Shown here piece after piece: positions 9,105 to 17,616 of a DNA stretch of 64,000 nt. Numbering within the stretch: the stretch's first letter is position 1; every line of letters starts with the position of its first letter. The position numbers were made by a program, and so were the translations under genes. The notes beneath the pieces were generated by a model. The model had not been told where the DNA came from. It made no database searches and saw only the letters and a program-made list of their open reading frames with translations. The stretch is from NCBI GenBank assembly GCA_023229645.1, contig JALNYU010000017.1, positions 1 to 64,000 on the forward strand, given 5' to 3'. Source of the stretch: Nevskia sp. (GTDB lineage: Bacteria > Pseudomonadota > Gammaproteobacteria > Nevskiales > Nevskiaceae).

Positions 9105-9701
9105 TTACCGGATCACCACGACGATATGCGTATGCACATCACAGCACATCGGCAAACTACGCAAGCGCGCCACAGTCACCACCAGCCCCTGTGCTGCGAG
9201 TGTGTCGAGATATTCGACCGTTGATTTCGGCGGGCTCCGCAGTGAGCGGCGATGATCGCGTGCCGCGGACACGATTCTGCCTTCGTGCAGATCGAACTGC
9301 TGGGTGATGAACGCGTCCGGATGTACTGATTCCACGCCGAATGGCGATAACTGCGCCGACGGAAAGTCCTTTAGGTTGAAGGTCACGATTAGCTGTGCGC
9401 CTGCCCGGATTGCCGCGGCCAGCACATGGCGGTCATCTGGATCGGGCAGCGTCAGAGCGTTAATCAGGGGCTCGTGACCGGTGACAAGGGCGTCCGGAAC
9501 GGCGCTGTTCATCAATTCCACGGTCCGCTGCAGCTTGTCAGCCAGTTCGGGCCGCCTCGCGAGCACGTTTCGAGTCCATTCGTGGTGAATCTCGCCGGAC
9601 CACCGTGCCGCAAATAACCCCGTGAGCGCCAGCCGCAACAGCAGGTCCCGCAGCGGCGCGGGATACAGCACGCAAGCGTCGTAGATGACGACAAACCGCA
9701 T
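9105..9701 (-). CDS. PIN-domain toxin (probable RNase)
   Basis: The protein has 198 residues, with a PIN_3-type ribonuclease fold. Candidate metal ligands are the early Asp in IYDACVLYP, a Glu in IHHEW, and the Asp cluster in LPDPDDRHVLAAA, followed by the family signature IVTFNLKDFP. PIN toxins cleave RNA, often tRNA, and are held by an upstream antitoxin. Its ATG overlaps the antitoxin stop by one base (TGATG), the usual translational coupling of a toxin-antitoxin pair. It sits within the type I restriction operon, between the helicase gene and hsdR. A guard role for the restriction system is an inference from this position. Confidence 0.85.
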   Translation of the reverse strand: MRFVVIYDACVLYPAPLRDLLLRLALTGLFAARWSGEIHHEWTRNVLARRPELADKLQRTVELMNSAVPDALVTGHEPLINALTLPDPDDRHVLAAAIRAGAQLIVTFNLKDFPSAQLSPFGVESVHPDAFITQQFDLHEGRIVSAARDHRRSLRSPPKSTVEYLDTLAAQGLVVTVARLRSLPMCCDVHTHIVVVIR

Positions 9702-10153
9702 CAGTACCCCATGCCGAGCGCTTGCGCCTGATCGGTTAGCGCCTGCAGTGCCGCCTTGGATTGTTCATCGCGACGATGCTTGTAAGCCATCAGATCAGCT
9801 AGGCTGATTCGACGATGAGTTCCAACCCGTGTGAACAATAACTGGCCCTCTTCCAGCAGTTTCACCAAATGCGGCCGTGAGACGTTCAGCAGATTCGCCG
9901 CTTCCTGCGTCGTCAGCTCGGCGTGGACCGGCAGAATGGTTACGGCGTTGCCTTGGGCCATTTCTGCCAGCAGATTGCGCAGCAGTTCGAGCGCCTGACG
10001 CGGCAGAATCAGGTCGGTGCCGTCCATGCGGACATGCGCGCGATCCTGCTCGGGGTGATCGTGCAGCAGGCGCGTGAGCGCGGCGGAACTCTCAAGGGCC
10101 AGATGCACCGACTGCGGATCCGGCAAGGAGCTGATCGAAGACGGATTAGACAT
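9701..10153 (-). CDS. HTH antitoxin partner of the PIN toxin
   Basis: The protein has 150 residues. The C-terminal half carries an excisionase/MerR-like winged helix (TTQEAANLLNVSRPHLVKLL, then GTHRRISLADLMAY). The N-terminal half, about 80 residues, is helical and has no named domain that I recognise. HTH proteins of this sort are the standard partners of PIN_3 toxins and repress their own promoter. The 135-bp gap upstream (10154-10288), after the helicase stop, is long enough to hold a promoter for the pair, so the module may be expressed separately from hsdMS. Confidence 0.85.
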   Translation of the reverse strand: MSNPSSISSLPDPQSVHLALESSAALTRLLHDHPEQDRAHVRMDGTDLILPRQALELLRNLLAEMAQGNAVTILPVHAELTTQEAANLLNVSRPHLVKLLEEGQLLFTRVGTHRRISLADLMAYKHRRDEQSKAALQALTDQAQALGMGY

Positions 10154-10288
10154 AACACGATGTCTCCGGAAAGAAGGCTGATAACCCCGCTATCTTGATC
10201 GCAGTCGCCCGTAATCGCAATAAACGAAAACAGGTGCTCTTCGTTGGGCTAGCCAAGCTGTTTCGTCACCAGCCCGTCGCCGTGCTGC

Positions 10289-12148
10289 TCAAGCCGCCGC
10301 GTCCAGCCGCTCCCGCACACCGTGGATCGACGCCTGCACGCGGCGCGTGAAGTCAGAATGCTCGCGGTAGGTCATCACCAGCCGGTCGATCGCCCGCGTC
10401 ATTGCCACGTACAGCAGCCGCGCTTCGTCGGCCTCCGGCTCGCCTTTTTTTGGCATCTCGCCGAGGCCAGGAATCAGCACCATGCCGAATTCCAGGCCTT
10501 TGCTGGAATGCATGCTGACGATCTTCACGCTGTCGGTTGCGTCATACAGGCCGGTCTTGCCGGTGGCAGACGCGGCAGACGCGGTTGCAATACCTGCGTT
10601 CTTCAGCGCCTGCTCGGCACGCCGGGCTTGGTCCACGCTGCGGTAGATCACCGCGATGTCGCTCAGCGCGCGGCCCTGGCCGTGCTCGTCGGCGATGCGC
10701 GAGACAATGCAATCCCACTCCTGCCAATCCGCCTCGCAGCGAATCAGCTCAGGGTAGGCGCCACGGCGGCCGGCGCTTTCCGGCGCGATGATCGGCACAC
10801 CGTCCTCGCTGGCGCCGCGCTCGGTCAGCAGCTCTACGGCAAACGCGCGGGCGACTGACAGCACCTCCAGCGTGTTGCGATAGTTGAGCCGCAGAATCGT
10901 CGTCCGGCCCTGCGCCTTAATGCCGACGCTGGAAAAGCTGAAGTCGATGCCGATCTTGCCGCGGTAGATCGCCTGCGCATCGTCGTACAGCACGAGCAGT
11001 GCATTGGTTTCTGGGTCCACCATCTGCACCACCAGCTTGAACCACGCTGGCTGAAAGTCGTGGCCTTCGTCGATCATCACCGCCGCGTACTGGCCGCGCG
11101 GAATCTGGCCGCGATCAACGCCCGCGATGGTCCGCTCCACCAGTTCATCAAAGAACCGCGGGCTGCCCTGCGGCGGCAGCGGCACCTGATAGGCCATCAG
11201 CATCTCCCGGCACCAGGCGTGGAAGTTGCGCACCGCCACCTTGTCGCCCAGCCCACGCGCGTCCATCACCTGCCGCAACCGGCTGGCCAGCGTCTTGTTG
11301 TAGCAAAGCACCAGCACCGGCTTGCCGGCATTGCTCGCCATCTGTGCGCAGCGGTAGCCGAGGATCATGGTCTTACCGGTGCCGGCTGCGCCGTGAATTA
11401 CGCGATGGCCCTCGCCCAGCGAGCGGGCCAGCAACTCCTGCTGCAAGTCCATCACCCGCACTAGGCTCGGCAATGTGTTGGCTTCGTCGGCGAACAGGCC
11501 GAACTGCCCCGGCGTGGCGCTAACCCGTACTTCGGGGTACAGGTGGTAACGCACGCGGTCGAGCTGCGGCAGCGTCAGCTTGCACGGAAAAACATGCTGG
11601 AACATGTCCCACAGCCGTTGCTGGAAAGTTTCGGCGTCAACGCCTTCAGTCATCTCGTCTTGGAAAATCACCCGCTGCGGGTCCAGCACCTCGGAAAGAT
11701 TGCTGTCTTCCAGGTACTGCCTGCGCGTGATGCGCGTCATCACCACACCCCAGCCATACGGCATGAGTAGATTGCCGGCGTGCGGCGCGCCGGCTGCCTG
11801 TTTCAGCGCCGGGTCTTTCTGCAATGCGTTAGCGACCTCAAGCGCGTAGACCCGCGCCTGCGTCATCGGGTTGCTGACTTTCTTCAAGGTGCCGGAGTCG
11901 TAGATCTGCGCTACGCCGCGGTCCATCGAATGGATGGTGTCGAGCTTCCAGTCCTTGACCTCCAGCACCAAAAAGCCGCGCTGCGGATGCAGCACCACGA
12001 AATCCGGCTGCAAGGCCTTCGGCCCCACCGGCACATTGGCCCAGCATAGGTAATCGTCTTCCAGCTTCTGGTCCAGACGCTCGGCCAAGCGACGCTCGCC
12101 TGGCGTATCGAAGCGGCAGGTGCTGCGGCTGGGGAAGAATTGGGCCAT
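10289..12148 (-). CDS. NERD-nuclease / UvrD-type helicase
   Basis: The protein has 619 residues. Residues about 15-130 are a NERD domain (nuclease-related, PD-(D/E)xK-like): FVVLHPQRGFLVLEVKDW gives the D...E-x-K pattern. Then follows a superfamily 1 helicase: Walker A GAAGTGKTMILGYR, Walker B VMIDEGHDFQ, a Gln/Arg-containing LRLNYRNT, and VSMHSSKGLEF with LLYVAMTRA near the end. These are the UvrD/PcrA-type motifs in order, in a shortened version. It lies 32 bp after hsdS and before the antitoxin, all on one strand. A NERD-helicase is not part of a canonical type I system. It may be an accessory defence effector or may process DNA ends made by HsdR; both are inferences. Confidence 0.9.
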   Translation of the reverse strand: MAQFFPSRSTCRFDTPGERRLAERLDQKLEDDYLCWANVPVGPKALQPDFVVLHPQRGFLVLEVKDWKLDTIHSMDRGVAQIYDSGTLKKVSNPMTQARVYALEVANALQKDPALKQAAGAPHAGNLLMPYGWGVVMTRITRRQYLEDSNLSEVLDPQRVIFQDEMTEGVDAETFQQRLWDMFQHVFPCKLTLPQLDRVRYHLYPEVRVSATPGQFGLFADEANTLPSLVRVMDLQQELLARSLGEGHRVIHGAAGTGKTMILGYRCAQMASNAGKPVLVLCYNKTLASRLRQVMDARGLGDKVAVRNFHAWCREMLMAYQVPLPPQGSPRFFDELVERTIAGVDRGQIPRGQYAAVMIDEGHDFQPAWFKLVVQMVDPETNALLVLYDDAQAIYRGKIGIDFSFSSVGIKAQGRTTILRLNYRNTLEVLSVARAFAVELLTERGASEDGVPIIAPESAGRRGAYPELIRCEADWQEWDCIVSRIADEHGQGRALSDIAVIYRSVDQARRAEQALKNAGIATASAASATGKTGLYDATDSVKIVSMHSSKGLEFGMVLIPGLGEMPKKGEPEADEARLLYVAMTRAIDRLVMTYREHSDFTRRVQASIHGVRERLDAAA

Positions 12149-12180
12149 AACGTGCGTTGGTAGCGGCGAAGTACGAACGA

Positions 12181-13362
12181 CTAAGCACCAAACACTTGAG
12201 ATTGTAGGGTGGCGAATAGAGCTTCAATGCGCTGGGATGATTTCTGGCCTTTATCGATTTGGCCTGATGCGCGCTCTGCAACATGCGCAAATTCCTTCTG
12301 TTTATCAATCGGAGGAAGCGCTACGACAATCTTCTCGATCTCGGCTTTTGTGATTGCCTGCCTAGTGGCACCGCTCTCTGCTGTTCTCAGTAATTTGGCC
12401 TTCATTGGCGGACTCATAAGCGCGTATTCGAGGTATGTTGGCGAAATAAGAGATCCGCATCGAATGATTGCAACATGCTGATTCACGCGCGCCGGCAGCA
12501 CCGCTATGGGCGCGCGACAAACACGTGCTACAGACGCGCCCGTGATATTCAGAAGCACGTCGTCAAACTCAACAACGACGTTTCTTAACTTTTGCGCTTG
12601 TTCCTTGTCGATGTGTGCAATCTTCGCCCAACGAAATTTACCGTCGTGGACATTCATGCTTCGGATAAGCGCGATCCCTTCTTTCTTATAGCTCTCATCA
12701 CCGCCAGTCGGTGTAGCGCCGCTTCCAATCTTTGTTGTGACGTCACTCAATGCAACCGTGGGCCAATTCTTCGGATTCGTCACCGGGTCGCCGAACATGT
12801 CGAGGAACATGGACTGCAGAAGCTGATCGAGCTTGGCGATGGCTGCACGGCGCTTGGCGCGCAGCGCGTCGGCCTTGTCCAGAATCGCCGCGATGCGGCG
12901 TTGTTCGGGGAGGGGTGGGAGTGGGACCTTTACCGTCTTTACGAGATCGCAGTTCAGATTCTTCACCACCGCACCCGCAGCGAGCTTGGCAAATTTTTTG
13001 TAAACGACCTCGCTGCCAAGCAGGTGGTAGAAGAAATCCTGATCAACTACTGATTTGTCGCTGCTCAGCACAAGCCAACCGTCGTGAATGCACCCGGTGG
13101 TTTGCAAGATGTAGGGCCTTCCGAAACTCATCGAGTTCGTTAGAAGAAAATCTCCCGGATACACCATCCGGGACTTGGCGACCCCAGCAGGCCGAATTTT
13201 CTTTTCCGTCTTGGTGATGAACTTTGAGCTGTTCGACGCGTCTCGGATCGAAACCCAGTTCACGCCATCGGCATCGTCGGTGATGTAGTTGTCGATAGGA
13301 CGCGGCGACCCACCGCGCGCGATCTGAAAAATATCGCCTAGTGGGACGGTCGGCCAACTCAC
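12181..13362 (-). CDS. hsdS: type I restriction specificity subunit S
   Basis: The protein has 393 residues. It sets the bipartite DNA target for both the methyltransferase and the nuclease. There are two target-recognition domains, starting WPTVPLGDIFQIARGGSP and, after residue 200, WPTVALSDVTTKIGSGATP. Each is followed by a conserved helical spacer: PLPPLPEQRRIAAILDKADA in the middle and ALPPIDKQKEFAHVAERA at the end. The start overlaps the hsdM stop by four bases. Base composition in the recognition domains is more AT-rich than in the neighbours, as is common for swapped recognition domains. The target sequence cannot be read from the protein. Confidence 0.95.
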   Translation of the reverse strand: MSWPTVPLGDIFQIARGGSPRPIDNYITDDADGVNWVSIRDASNSSKFITKTEKKIRPAGVAKSRMVYPGDFLLTNSMSFGRPYILQTTGCIHDGWLVLSSDKSVVDQDFFYHLLGSEVVYKKFAKLAAGAVVKNLNCDLVKTVKVPLPPLPEQRRIAAILDKADALRAKRRAAIAKLDQLLQSMFLDMFGDPVTNPKNWPTVALSDVTTKIGSGATPTGGDESYKKEGIALIRSMNVHDGKFRWAKIAHIDKEQAQKLRNVVVEFDDVLLNITGASVARVCRAPIAVLPARVNQHVAIIRCGSLISPTYLEYALMSPPMKAKLLRTAESGATRQAITKAEIEKIVVALPPIDKQKEFAHVAERASGQIDKGQKSSQRIEALFATLQSQVFGA

Positions 13363-14930
13363 GACAGCATCCCCTCCAACTCCTCCATCCCCTTCAATAT
13401 CTCCGCCTCGAGCGCCTTCAGCTCCGCCAGAATCTTCTTCGGCGATTCGTGCTTCACTTCGGCATAAACGATTTGCTTGTAGCGGTTAATTGAGAGGTCG
13501 TAGTCATTCCCGACGATTTCGGCCTTCGGCACCAGAAAGCTCTGCTCGGTGCGCGTGCGGTGGGCTTCACTGCTGCGCGTGACGCGGTAGGTGGCGCTTT
13601 GTTCGGCGATGCCGGCAGCGGGTTGCGTGCTCGCGCGCGCCGCGGCTTTCCCAGCGGGAGCGGGAAGGTGCAGGGACTGCCACCGCGCCAGAATATCCGG
13701 CAGGTTGTTGGCTTCGTGCTTTGTGGCATCCAGCGGCGTGCGTTTATCGTCCAGCGAATAGCCATCGGCCTGCATGTCGTAGAACCAGACGTTGTCGGTG
13801 CCGCCGGAGTCGGTGCGGGTGAACAGCAGAATCGCGGTCGAGACGCCGGCATACGGCTTGAAAACGCCGGAGGGCATTGAGACGATGCCATCCAGCTTGT
13901 GGTCCTCAACGATGGCTCTGCGCAGGGCCTTGTGCGCGTTGCTGGAGCCAAACAGCACGCCGTCCGGCACGATGACGGCGGCGCGGCCGCCGGGCTTGAG
14001 CAGGCGCAGGAACAGGGCCAGGAACAGCAGTTCGGTTTTCTTGGTCTTGACCATCGCCTGCAGGTCTTTGGCGGTGCTCTCGTAGTCCAGGCTGCCGGCA
14101 AAAGGCGGATTGGCGAGGATGAGGCTGAACTGGCCTTCCACCCCGGAGTGGCCTTGACTCAGCGAGTCGCGGTTTTCAATCGCCGGATTTTCCACGCCGT
14201 GCAGCAGCATATTCATGCTGCCGACGCGGAGCATGATGTTGTCGAAGTCAAAGCCGTGAAAGGTGGCGCTATTGAAGTGCTCGGCTGATGCCTTGCTCGC
14301 ATACACCGCCTGCTGGTGATGCTGGAGCAGGTATTCGCTGGCGGCGACGAGGAAGCCGGCGGTGCCGCAGGCGGGGTCGCAGATCGTATCCGTGGGTTTC
14401 GGCGCCATCATCTCGACCATCAGCTTGATGATGTGGCGCGGCGTGCGGAACTGGCCATTCTGTCCGGCGCTGGCGATTTTGCCGAGCATGTATTCGTACA
14501 AATCGCCCTTGGTATCCCGGTTTTCCATCGGGATCGCGTCCAGCATATCCACGACTTTGGTCAGCAGTGCCGGGGTTGGGATCGTGAAGCGGGCGTCCTT
14601 CATATGCGTGGCGTAGGTGCTACCAATGCCGAGCCCCTTGATGAACGGGAAAACCTCATCGGCAACCACGGCGTACATCGCCTTTGGATCGCCGAGTTGC
14701 CGGAACACCGACCAGCGCAGCGCGTTCTGGCTCGGTTTGAACACCGGCTTCTCAATCGGCCTCTTGAGGCGGTTGGCCTTCTTTTCCTCGACGGTGTGCA
14801 GCTCGTCCAAGCGCTTGATGAATAGCAGGTAGGTCATCTGTTCGATGACCTCCATCGGGTTGCTGATGCCGCCGCTCCAGAAGGCGTCCCAGATCCGATC
14901 GATCTGCCCCTTGATTTCGCCCGTGATCAT
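13359..14930 (-). CDS. hsdM: type I DNA methyltransferase subunit M
   Basis: The protein has 523 residues from the chosen ATG at 14930. Together with HsdS it makes the N6-adenine methyltransferase that protects host sites. An N-terminal helical HsdM_N domain (ITGEIKGQIDRIWDAFW) is followed by the N6_Mtase domain with the AdoMet-binding DPACGTAGFL motif and the catalytic NPPF (LILANPPFAGSLD). A frame extension to a GTG at 15005 would add 25 residues (SHTLHGRASAG...) unlike the family's usual start, so the internal ATG is preferred. It is the first gene of the operon; the promoter should lie in 14931-15229. Confidence 0.95.
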   Translation of the reverse strand: MITGEIKGQIDRIWDAFWSGGISNPMEVIEQMTYLLFIKRLDELHTVEEKKANRLKRPIEKPVFKPSQNALRWSVFRQLGDPKAMYAVVADEVFPFIKGLGIGSTYATHMKDARFTIPTPALLTKVVDMLDAIPMENRDTKGDLYEYMLGKIASAGQNGQFRTPRHIIKLMVEMMAPKPTDTICDPACGTAGFLVAASEYLLQHHQQAVYASKASAEHFNSATFHGFDFDNIMLRVGSMNMLLHGVENPAIENRDSLSQGHSGVEGQFSLILANPPFAGSLDYESTAKDLQAMVKTKKTELLFLALFLRLLKPGGRAAVIVPDGVLFGSSNAHKALRRAIVEDHKLDGIVSMPSGVFKPYAGVSTAILLFTRTDSGGTDNVWFYDMQADGYSLDDKRTPLDATKHEANNLPDILARWQSLHLPAPAGKAAARASTQPAAGIAEQSATYRVTRSSEAHRTRTEQSFLVPKAEIVGNDYDLSINRYKQIVYAEVKHESPKKILAELKALEAEILKGMEELEGMLS

Positions 14931-15229
14931 CGTCCGCTGTTGGTCTAAGTTGTTATAAAACGTAATGATGCCTGCTGACGCACGACCGTGCAGGGTATGG
15001 GACACAGGTCATCTCGAATCGCCCGCCTTTGATAGGGCACGTAGTTTGCTGGCAGAAACCTGTGCCGCCGGTGGTTTGGCCTTGAGCAGGCGCCCGAGCA
15101 GGTAACGATGAACCGTTTGCGTTCAACGGTGGTACCATTTCGGAACACCGATTAATGTAATGGGTGACCGTAGTTTTAGGTGCGTTGCTGGTGGGAATCC
15201 TATATCGCAATGATTTGTAAGCATCTTCT
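14931..15229. other. non-coding gap upstream of hsdM
   Basis: About 300 bp separate hsdM from the small plus-strand gene at 15230. It must contain the hsdM promoter, but no -35/-10 pair stands out and I see no RNA gene or repeat. Confidence 0.4.
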
Positions 15230-15454
15230 ATGAAAACGCGCTTCGTATTAAAAGGTGGGCGTTTGGCTTTCGCCGCTGGCGCATCGGCTTATTTAGCGGG
15301 TGCAAGCCAAGCTTTTAATATGTTCCCGGATCCGGGCCGGGTACGGCAGGTGCTACGTACTTCACAGGAATCCGATGCGGTATCGCTCCAACGCGATGCC
15401 ATTGCGCTGCAAAATGACGCGAAGCGAGCGATTAAAAAAGACTTTACCCGCTAA
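15230..15454 (+). CDS. possible small exported protein
   Basis: This is a 74-residue frame starting with ATG. The N-terminus reads as a signal peptide: basic KTRFVLKGGR, then an Ala-rich hydrophobic stretch ending GASQA, a plausible signal peptidase site. The mature part, about 45 residues, is polar with a heptad-like SLQRDAIALQNDAKRAI segment. No clear Shine-Dalgarno precedes it and no homologue family is recognised. Repeat copy B begins five bases after its stop codon. Real gene status is uncertain. Confidence 0.35.
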   Translation: MKTRFVLKGGRLAFAAGASAYLAGASQAFNMFPDPGRVRQVLRTSQESDAVSLQRDAIALQNDAKRAIKKDFTR

Positions 15455-15459
15455 GGCCT

Positions 15460-15552
15460 GTTATTGAGTCGGCATCAAGACATTGAACCGTACGTGCGCC
15501 ATTGAAGCCTATTGCGTCCTGGCGAACGTGGTGGATGAGCCGACTCAATAAC
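15460..15552. repeat. palindromic repeat, copy B
   Basis: This is a 93-bp element. The left end GTTATTGAGTCGGC (15460-15473) and right end GCCGACTCAATAAC (15539-15552) are perfect inverses. Compared with copies A and C, the ATC at arm positions 8-10 is AGT here, and the change is mirrored in the other arm. The interior is unrelated to the other copies. Confidence 0.85.
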
Positions 15553-15569
15553 CAAAATACATTGATTTT

Positions 15570-15665
15570 GTTATTGATCCGGCCGCCGCAACATGCGCCC
15601 GAACCGATTCTTGCCGAAGCGATCAGCCTGTCAGCCGATCAATGTCAAACAGCCGGATCAATAAC
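15570..15665. repeat. palindromic repeat, copy C
   Basis: This is a 96-bp element with ends GTTATTGATCCGGC (15570-15583) and GCCGGATCAATAAC (15652-15665), the same arm sequence as copy A. It follows copy B after 17 bp. The region from here to 15813 has no other recognisable feature. Confidence 0.85.
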
Positions 15666-15813
15666 GCTGATGCAGCCGCTGCGACGGCAGCCGTGAACCG
15701 CCAGTGCAACGAGGACGGCGCAGGCAATGCTGGTTCCCTTGCGCGACGACCGATACCGCAATGGCGGCTCGCGGTTCACCAGGCGGATTTTTGACTTATA
15801 ACGTAGTGATCGC

Positions 15814-16314
15814 ATGACTGTTAACAGGCCCCAGATGCCGAACGACGACGCGCCGCAGACCCCCGTCGATAAAGTTGTTGCTGAGGTTGCCCGCACAACG
15901 CACGATCTGCCCCCCGAGCGGCAGGAAGAAATCGCAAACACGATGCGTATGGCGTTGCTGGAAACGCGGTTTTCTGGCCCATTACCGCCGCCAGATATGC
16001 TGGCGAAATATCAAGAAATCATTGCAAACGGCGCCGAGCGGATCATGGCGTCTACTGAGCGCGAACAAGCGCATCGGCATTACGTGGATAAAGCGTTGGT
16101 CGATGCCGAAATTGCCACGGCAAGCCGCGGCCAAATCATGGCTTTCATATTGGCCTTGGTGTGCATCGCCGTTGCGCTGGTGCTCGGTTTGTATAGCCAC
16201 GATGTGCTTGCTGGCGTGATCGGCGGCGGAACACTGGTGTCGGTTGTCACCATTTTTATCGTCGGCCGCAAAAACAAAAACGGCAAGCCGAAAGACGATA
16301 CGGAAAGCCAATAG
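15814..16314 (+). CDS. DUF2335 membrane protein
   Basis: The protein has 166 residues. It matches the DUF2335 pattern: a polar N-terminal half with LPPERQEEI and a FSGPLPPPDMLAKYQEI segment, a helical ERIMASTEREQAHRH stretch, then two adjacent membrane helices (about 107-127 and 133-151) and a short basic tail (GRKNKNGKPKDD). Proteins of this family occur widely in phage and accessory regions; their function is not known. It sits between the palindromic repeats and the prophage remnant. An alternative start is the second ATG (residue 7). Confidence 0.75.
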   Translation: MTVNRPQMPNDDAPQTPVDKVVAEVARTTHDLPPERQEEIANTMRMALLETRFSGPLPPPDMLAKYQEIIANGAERIMASTEREQAHRHYVDKALVDAEIATASRGQIMAFILALVCIAVALVLGLYSHDVLAGVIGGGTLVSVVTIFIVGRKNKNGKPKDDTESQ

Positions 16315-16343
16315 GCTCACCTGAGCCGCGCCCATTCCGGGCG

Positions 16344-16428
16344 CTACTGGCGCATCATCCGCAGCCGCTGTACATCGATTGAATCCGGCTTGATGAAGCC
16401 TCCACGCGTGGGCATTCGCGCGGCTTAG
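16344..16428 (-). pseudogene. remnant of a second holin-like gene
   Basis: Read on the minus strand, this ends FIKPDSIDVQRLRMMRQ-stop. It is clearly related to the end of the intact holin-like protein at 18233-18586 (FIKPDSIDVRALRKMR-stop). The DNA around it (16341-16428) aligns with 18230-18318, including an identical 18-mer GAATCCGGCTTGATGAAG. Only the C-terminal codons survive; upstream the frame is lost. Confidence 0.7.
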
Positions 16429-16574
16429 CGCTCTCCAAAGCCATCGGTATCCGCGTCGGGGAGACGCGCAGGCGCCGGTCCTGCGCAACCCGCCTCCGGC
16501 GAGAAATGCGCTGCCACTTGATCAAACCCGTTCAGCGGCATTACTAATCCCGCCGGGTATCGCAGCCGCAGCGT

Positions 16575-16952
16575 GTGGCTGGATCGCTACTGGAGGAATC
16601 GGAAACCGAAGGCGCAAAGCCCGGCCGGCGGCGGCTGAGGCGCCGCGTGCTCACCGAGCCAGCGTATCGCCTGGAAGCGCAGCAGTTTGCGCAAAACACA
16701 ATGGCGCAGTATCGAGCGTTATTGCCAGCCGGCACGGCGGTACCGGCGTGGGATGCTGCAGCCGAGCAGCGGCTGGCGGATGGTTTGATCGCGGCGGTGT
16801 TGGGCGCCAACCGCTGGTTGGTGAGCGTTGATCACACCCAGCGTTTGCAGGCCACGCCGGTGCCAAGACACGCGGCGATCATCGACCCGAAGAACGCCGA
16901 AAACATGGTGATGATCATGAATGAGTACGTGCCGGTGGCGCTGCTGCCGTAG
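16575..16952 (+). CDS. hypothetical protein in prophage remnant
   Basis: This is a 125-residue frame with a GTG start. It has an Arg-rich N-terminus (GRRRLRRRVLTEPAY), a helical middle (EAQQFAQNTMAQYRALLP) and a C-terminal part rich in Met/Ile/Val (IIDPKNAENMVMIMNEYVPVALLP). No domain is recognised. It lies between the holin-tail remnant and a truncated antidote gene in decayed phage DNA, so it may itself be a fragment. Codon usage resembles the neighbours. Confidence 0.4.
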   Translation: MAGSLLEESETEGAKPGRRRLRRRVLTEPAYRLEAQQFAQNTMAQYRALLPAGTAVPAWDAAAEQRLADGLIAAVLGANRWLVSVDHTQRLQATPVPRHAAIIDPKNAENMVMIMNEYVPVALLP

Positions 16953-17132
16953 CCGGTGCAGATCGGCGGGGCGCGCTTGGCGCGGCTTGCCCGGCAAGCC
17001 GGCACGCTAGAACCTACCGCACCGAAGGTGGCAAGTCGGTAGCGGCAAGAATTGTTGATTGATATTCGGCCGAATACGATGTTGCTGGTGACCTGTAACA
17101 ATTAAGGTTGCCGATTTTTACCTGAGTTCGAC

Positions 17133-17273
17133 ATGGCCGAGCACCTGGGCGACGCGCAGGCGGTTGCCGAGTATCTGACCATTGTGACGGAAGAGAACGA
17201 CCCTTCCGCGCTGGCGCACGCGCTTGATACGGTGGCACGTGCGCGGAATGGGCGTCATCAGGAAGCTGGCTAG
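17133..17273 (+). pseudogene. truncated HigA-type addiction antidote
   Basis: This is a 46-residue frame reading MAEHLGDAQAVAEYL...EENDPSALAHALDTVARAR. It matches the N-terminal half of the 'probable addiction module antidote' (HigA-like) family, but the helix-turn-helix half is missing: a stop (TAG) follows after NGRHQEAG. The residues LPEFD just before the ATG also fit the family, with an in-frame stop at 17103, so the 5' end is damaged as well. No partner toxin is visible. Confidence 0.6.
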
Positions 17274-17370
17274 TTGGCGTGCAGTCTCGGTTTGATGCCG
17301 TAGCAGCCTGTGGACGCCCGCACTCGGCAGCCTGCGTTCCGGAGATAGTTTGCTCGCGCCGCCGCCAGTG

Positions 17371-17616
17371 CTAGGCAGCCCTAAGTATTGAATAAAACTC
17401 TTTTTTGCTTACACCGAGTTGCTTGAGCATGTAGCCCAGGAGCTTGTCGGTAAATGGCGCGTGGTGGGCATCTACCGTTACGAGCCGCCTTTGCCCGTTG
17501 TAAATACCATCCCAGTTTTCATGACTGGTGCCACTTTGCGGTCTTGGCTTGAATCCCAGTTTTACCAATACCTTTTTGAAATCCTTGGCGGTTACGGGAG
17601 GGTGCTGCCCACTCAC
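17371..17616 (-). CDS. hicA: HicA-type mRNA interferase toxin
   Basis: The protein has 81 residues, the normal HicA size. It has a dsRBD-like fold with the catalytic His context GTSHENW and the family start TAKDFKKVLVKLGF. HicA toxins cleave mRNA and tmRNA independently of ribosomes. The start is GTG, overlapping the hicB stop by four bases (GTGA), so translation is coupled to the antitoxin. It appears intact despite lying in decayed prophage DNA, which suggests it has been kept by addiction. Confidence 0.85.
   Translation of the reverse strand: MSGQHPPVTAKDFKKVLVKLGFKPRPQSGTSHENWDGIYNGQRRLVTVDAHHAPFTDKLLGYMLKQLGVSKKEFYSILRAA

Noticed and set aside
14931..15005. Longer hsdM start at GTG 15005
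   Set aside because: The added 25 residues do not resemble HsdM N-termini, whereas ITGEIKGQIDRIW directly after the ATG at 14930 does.
3688..15665. Palindromic repeats as integron attC sites
   Set aside because: Size and variable interior fit, but the ends read GTTATTG...CAATAAC, the reverse order of the attC core sites (RYYYAAC...GTTRRRY), with wrong bases at the purine positions. No integron integrase or cassette array is present.
15502..15696. 64-codon plus-strand frame across repeats B and C
   Set aside because: It runs through both palindromic elements and the spacer, so it is better explained as chance reading of repeat DNA.
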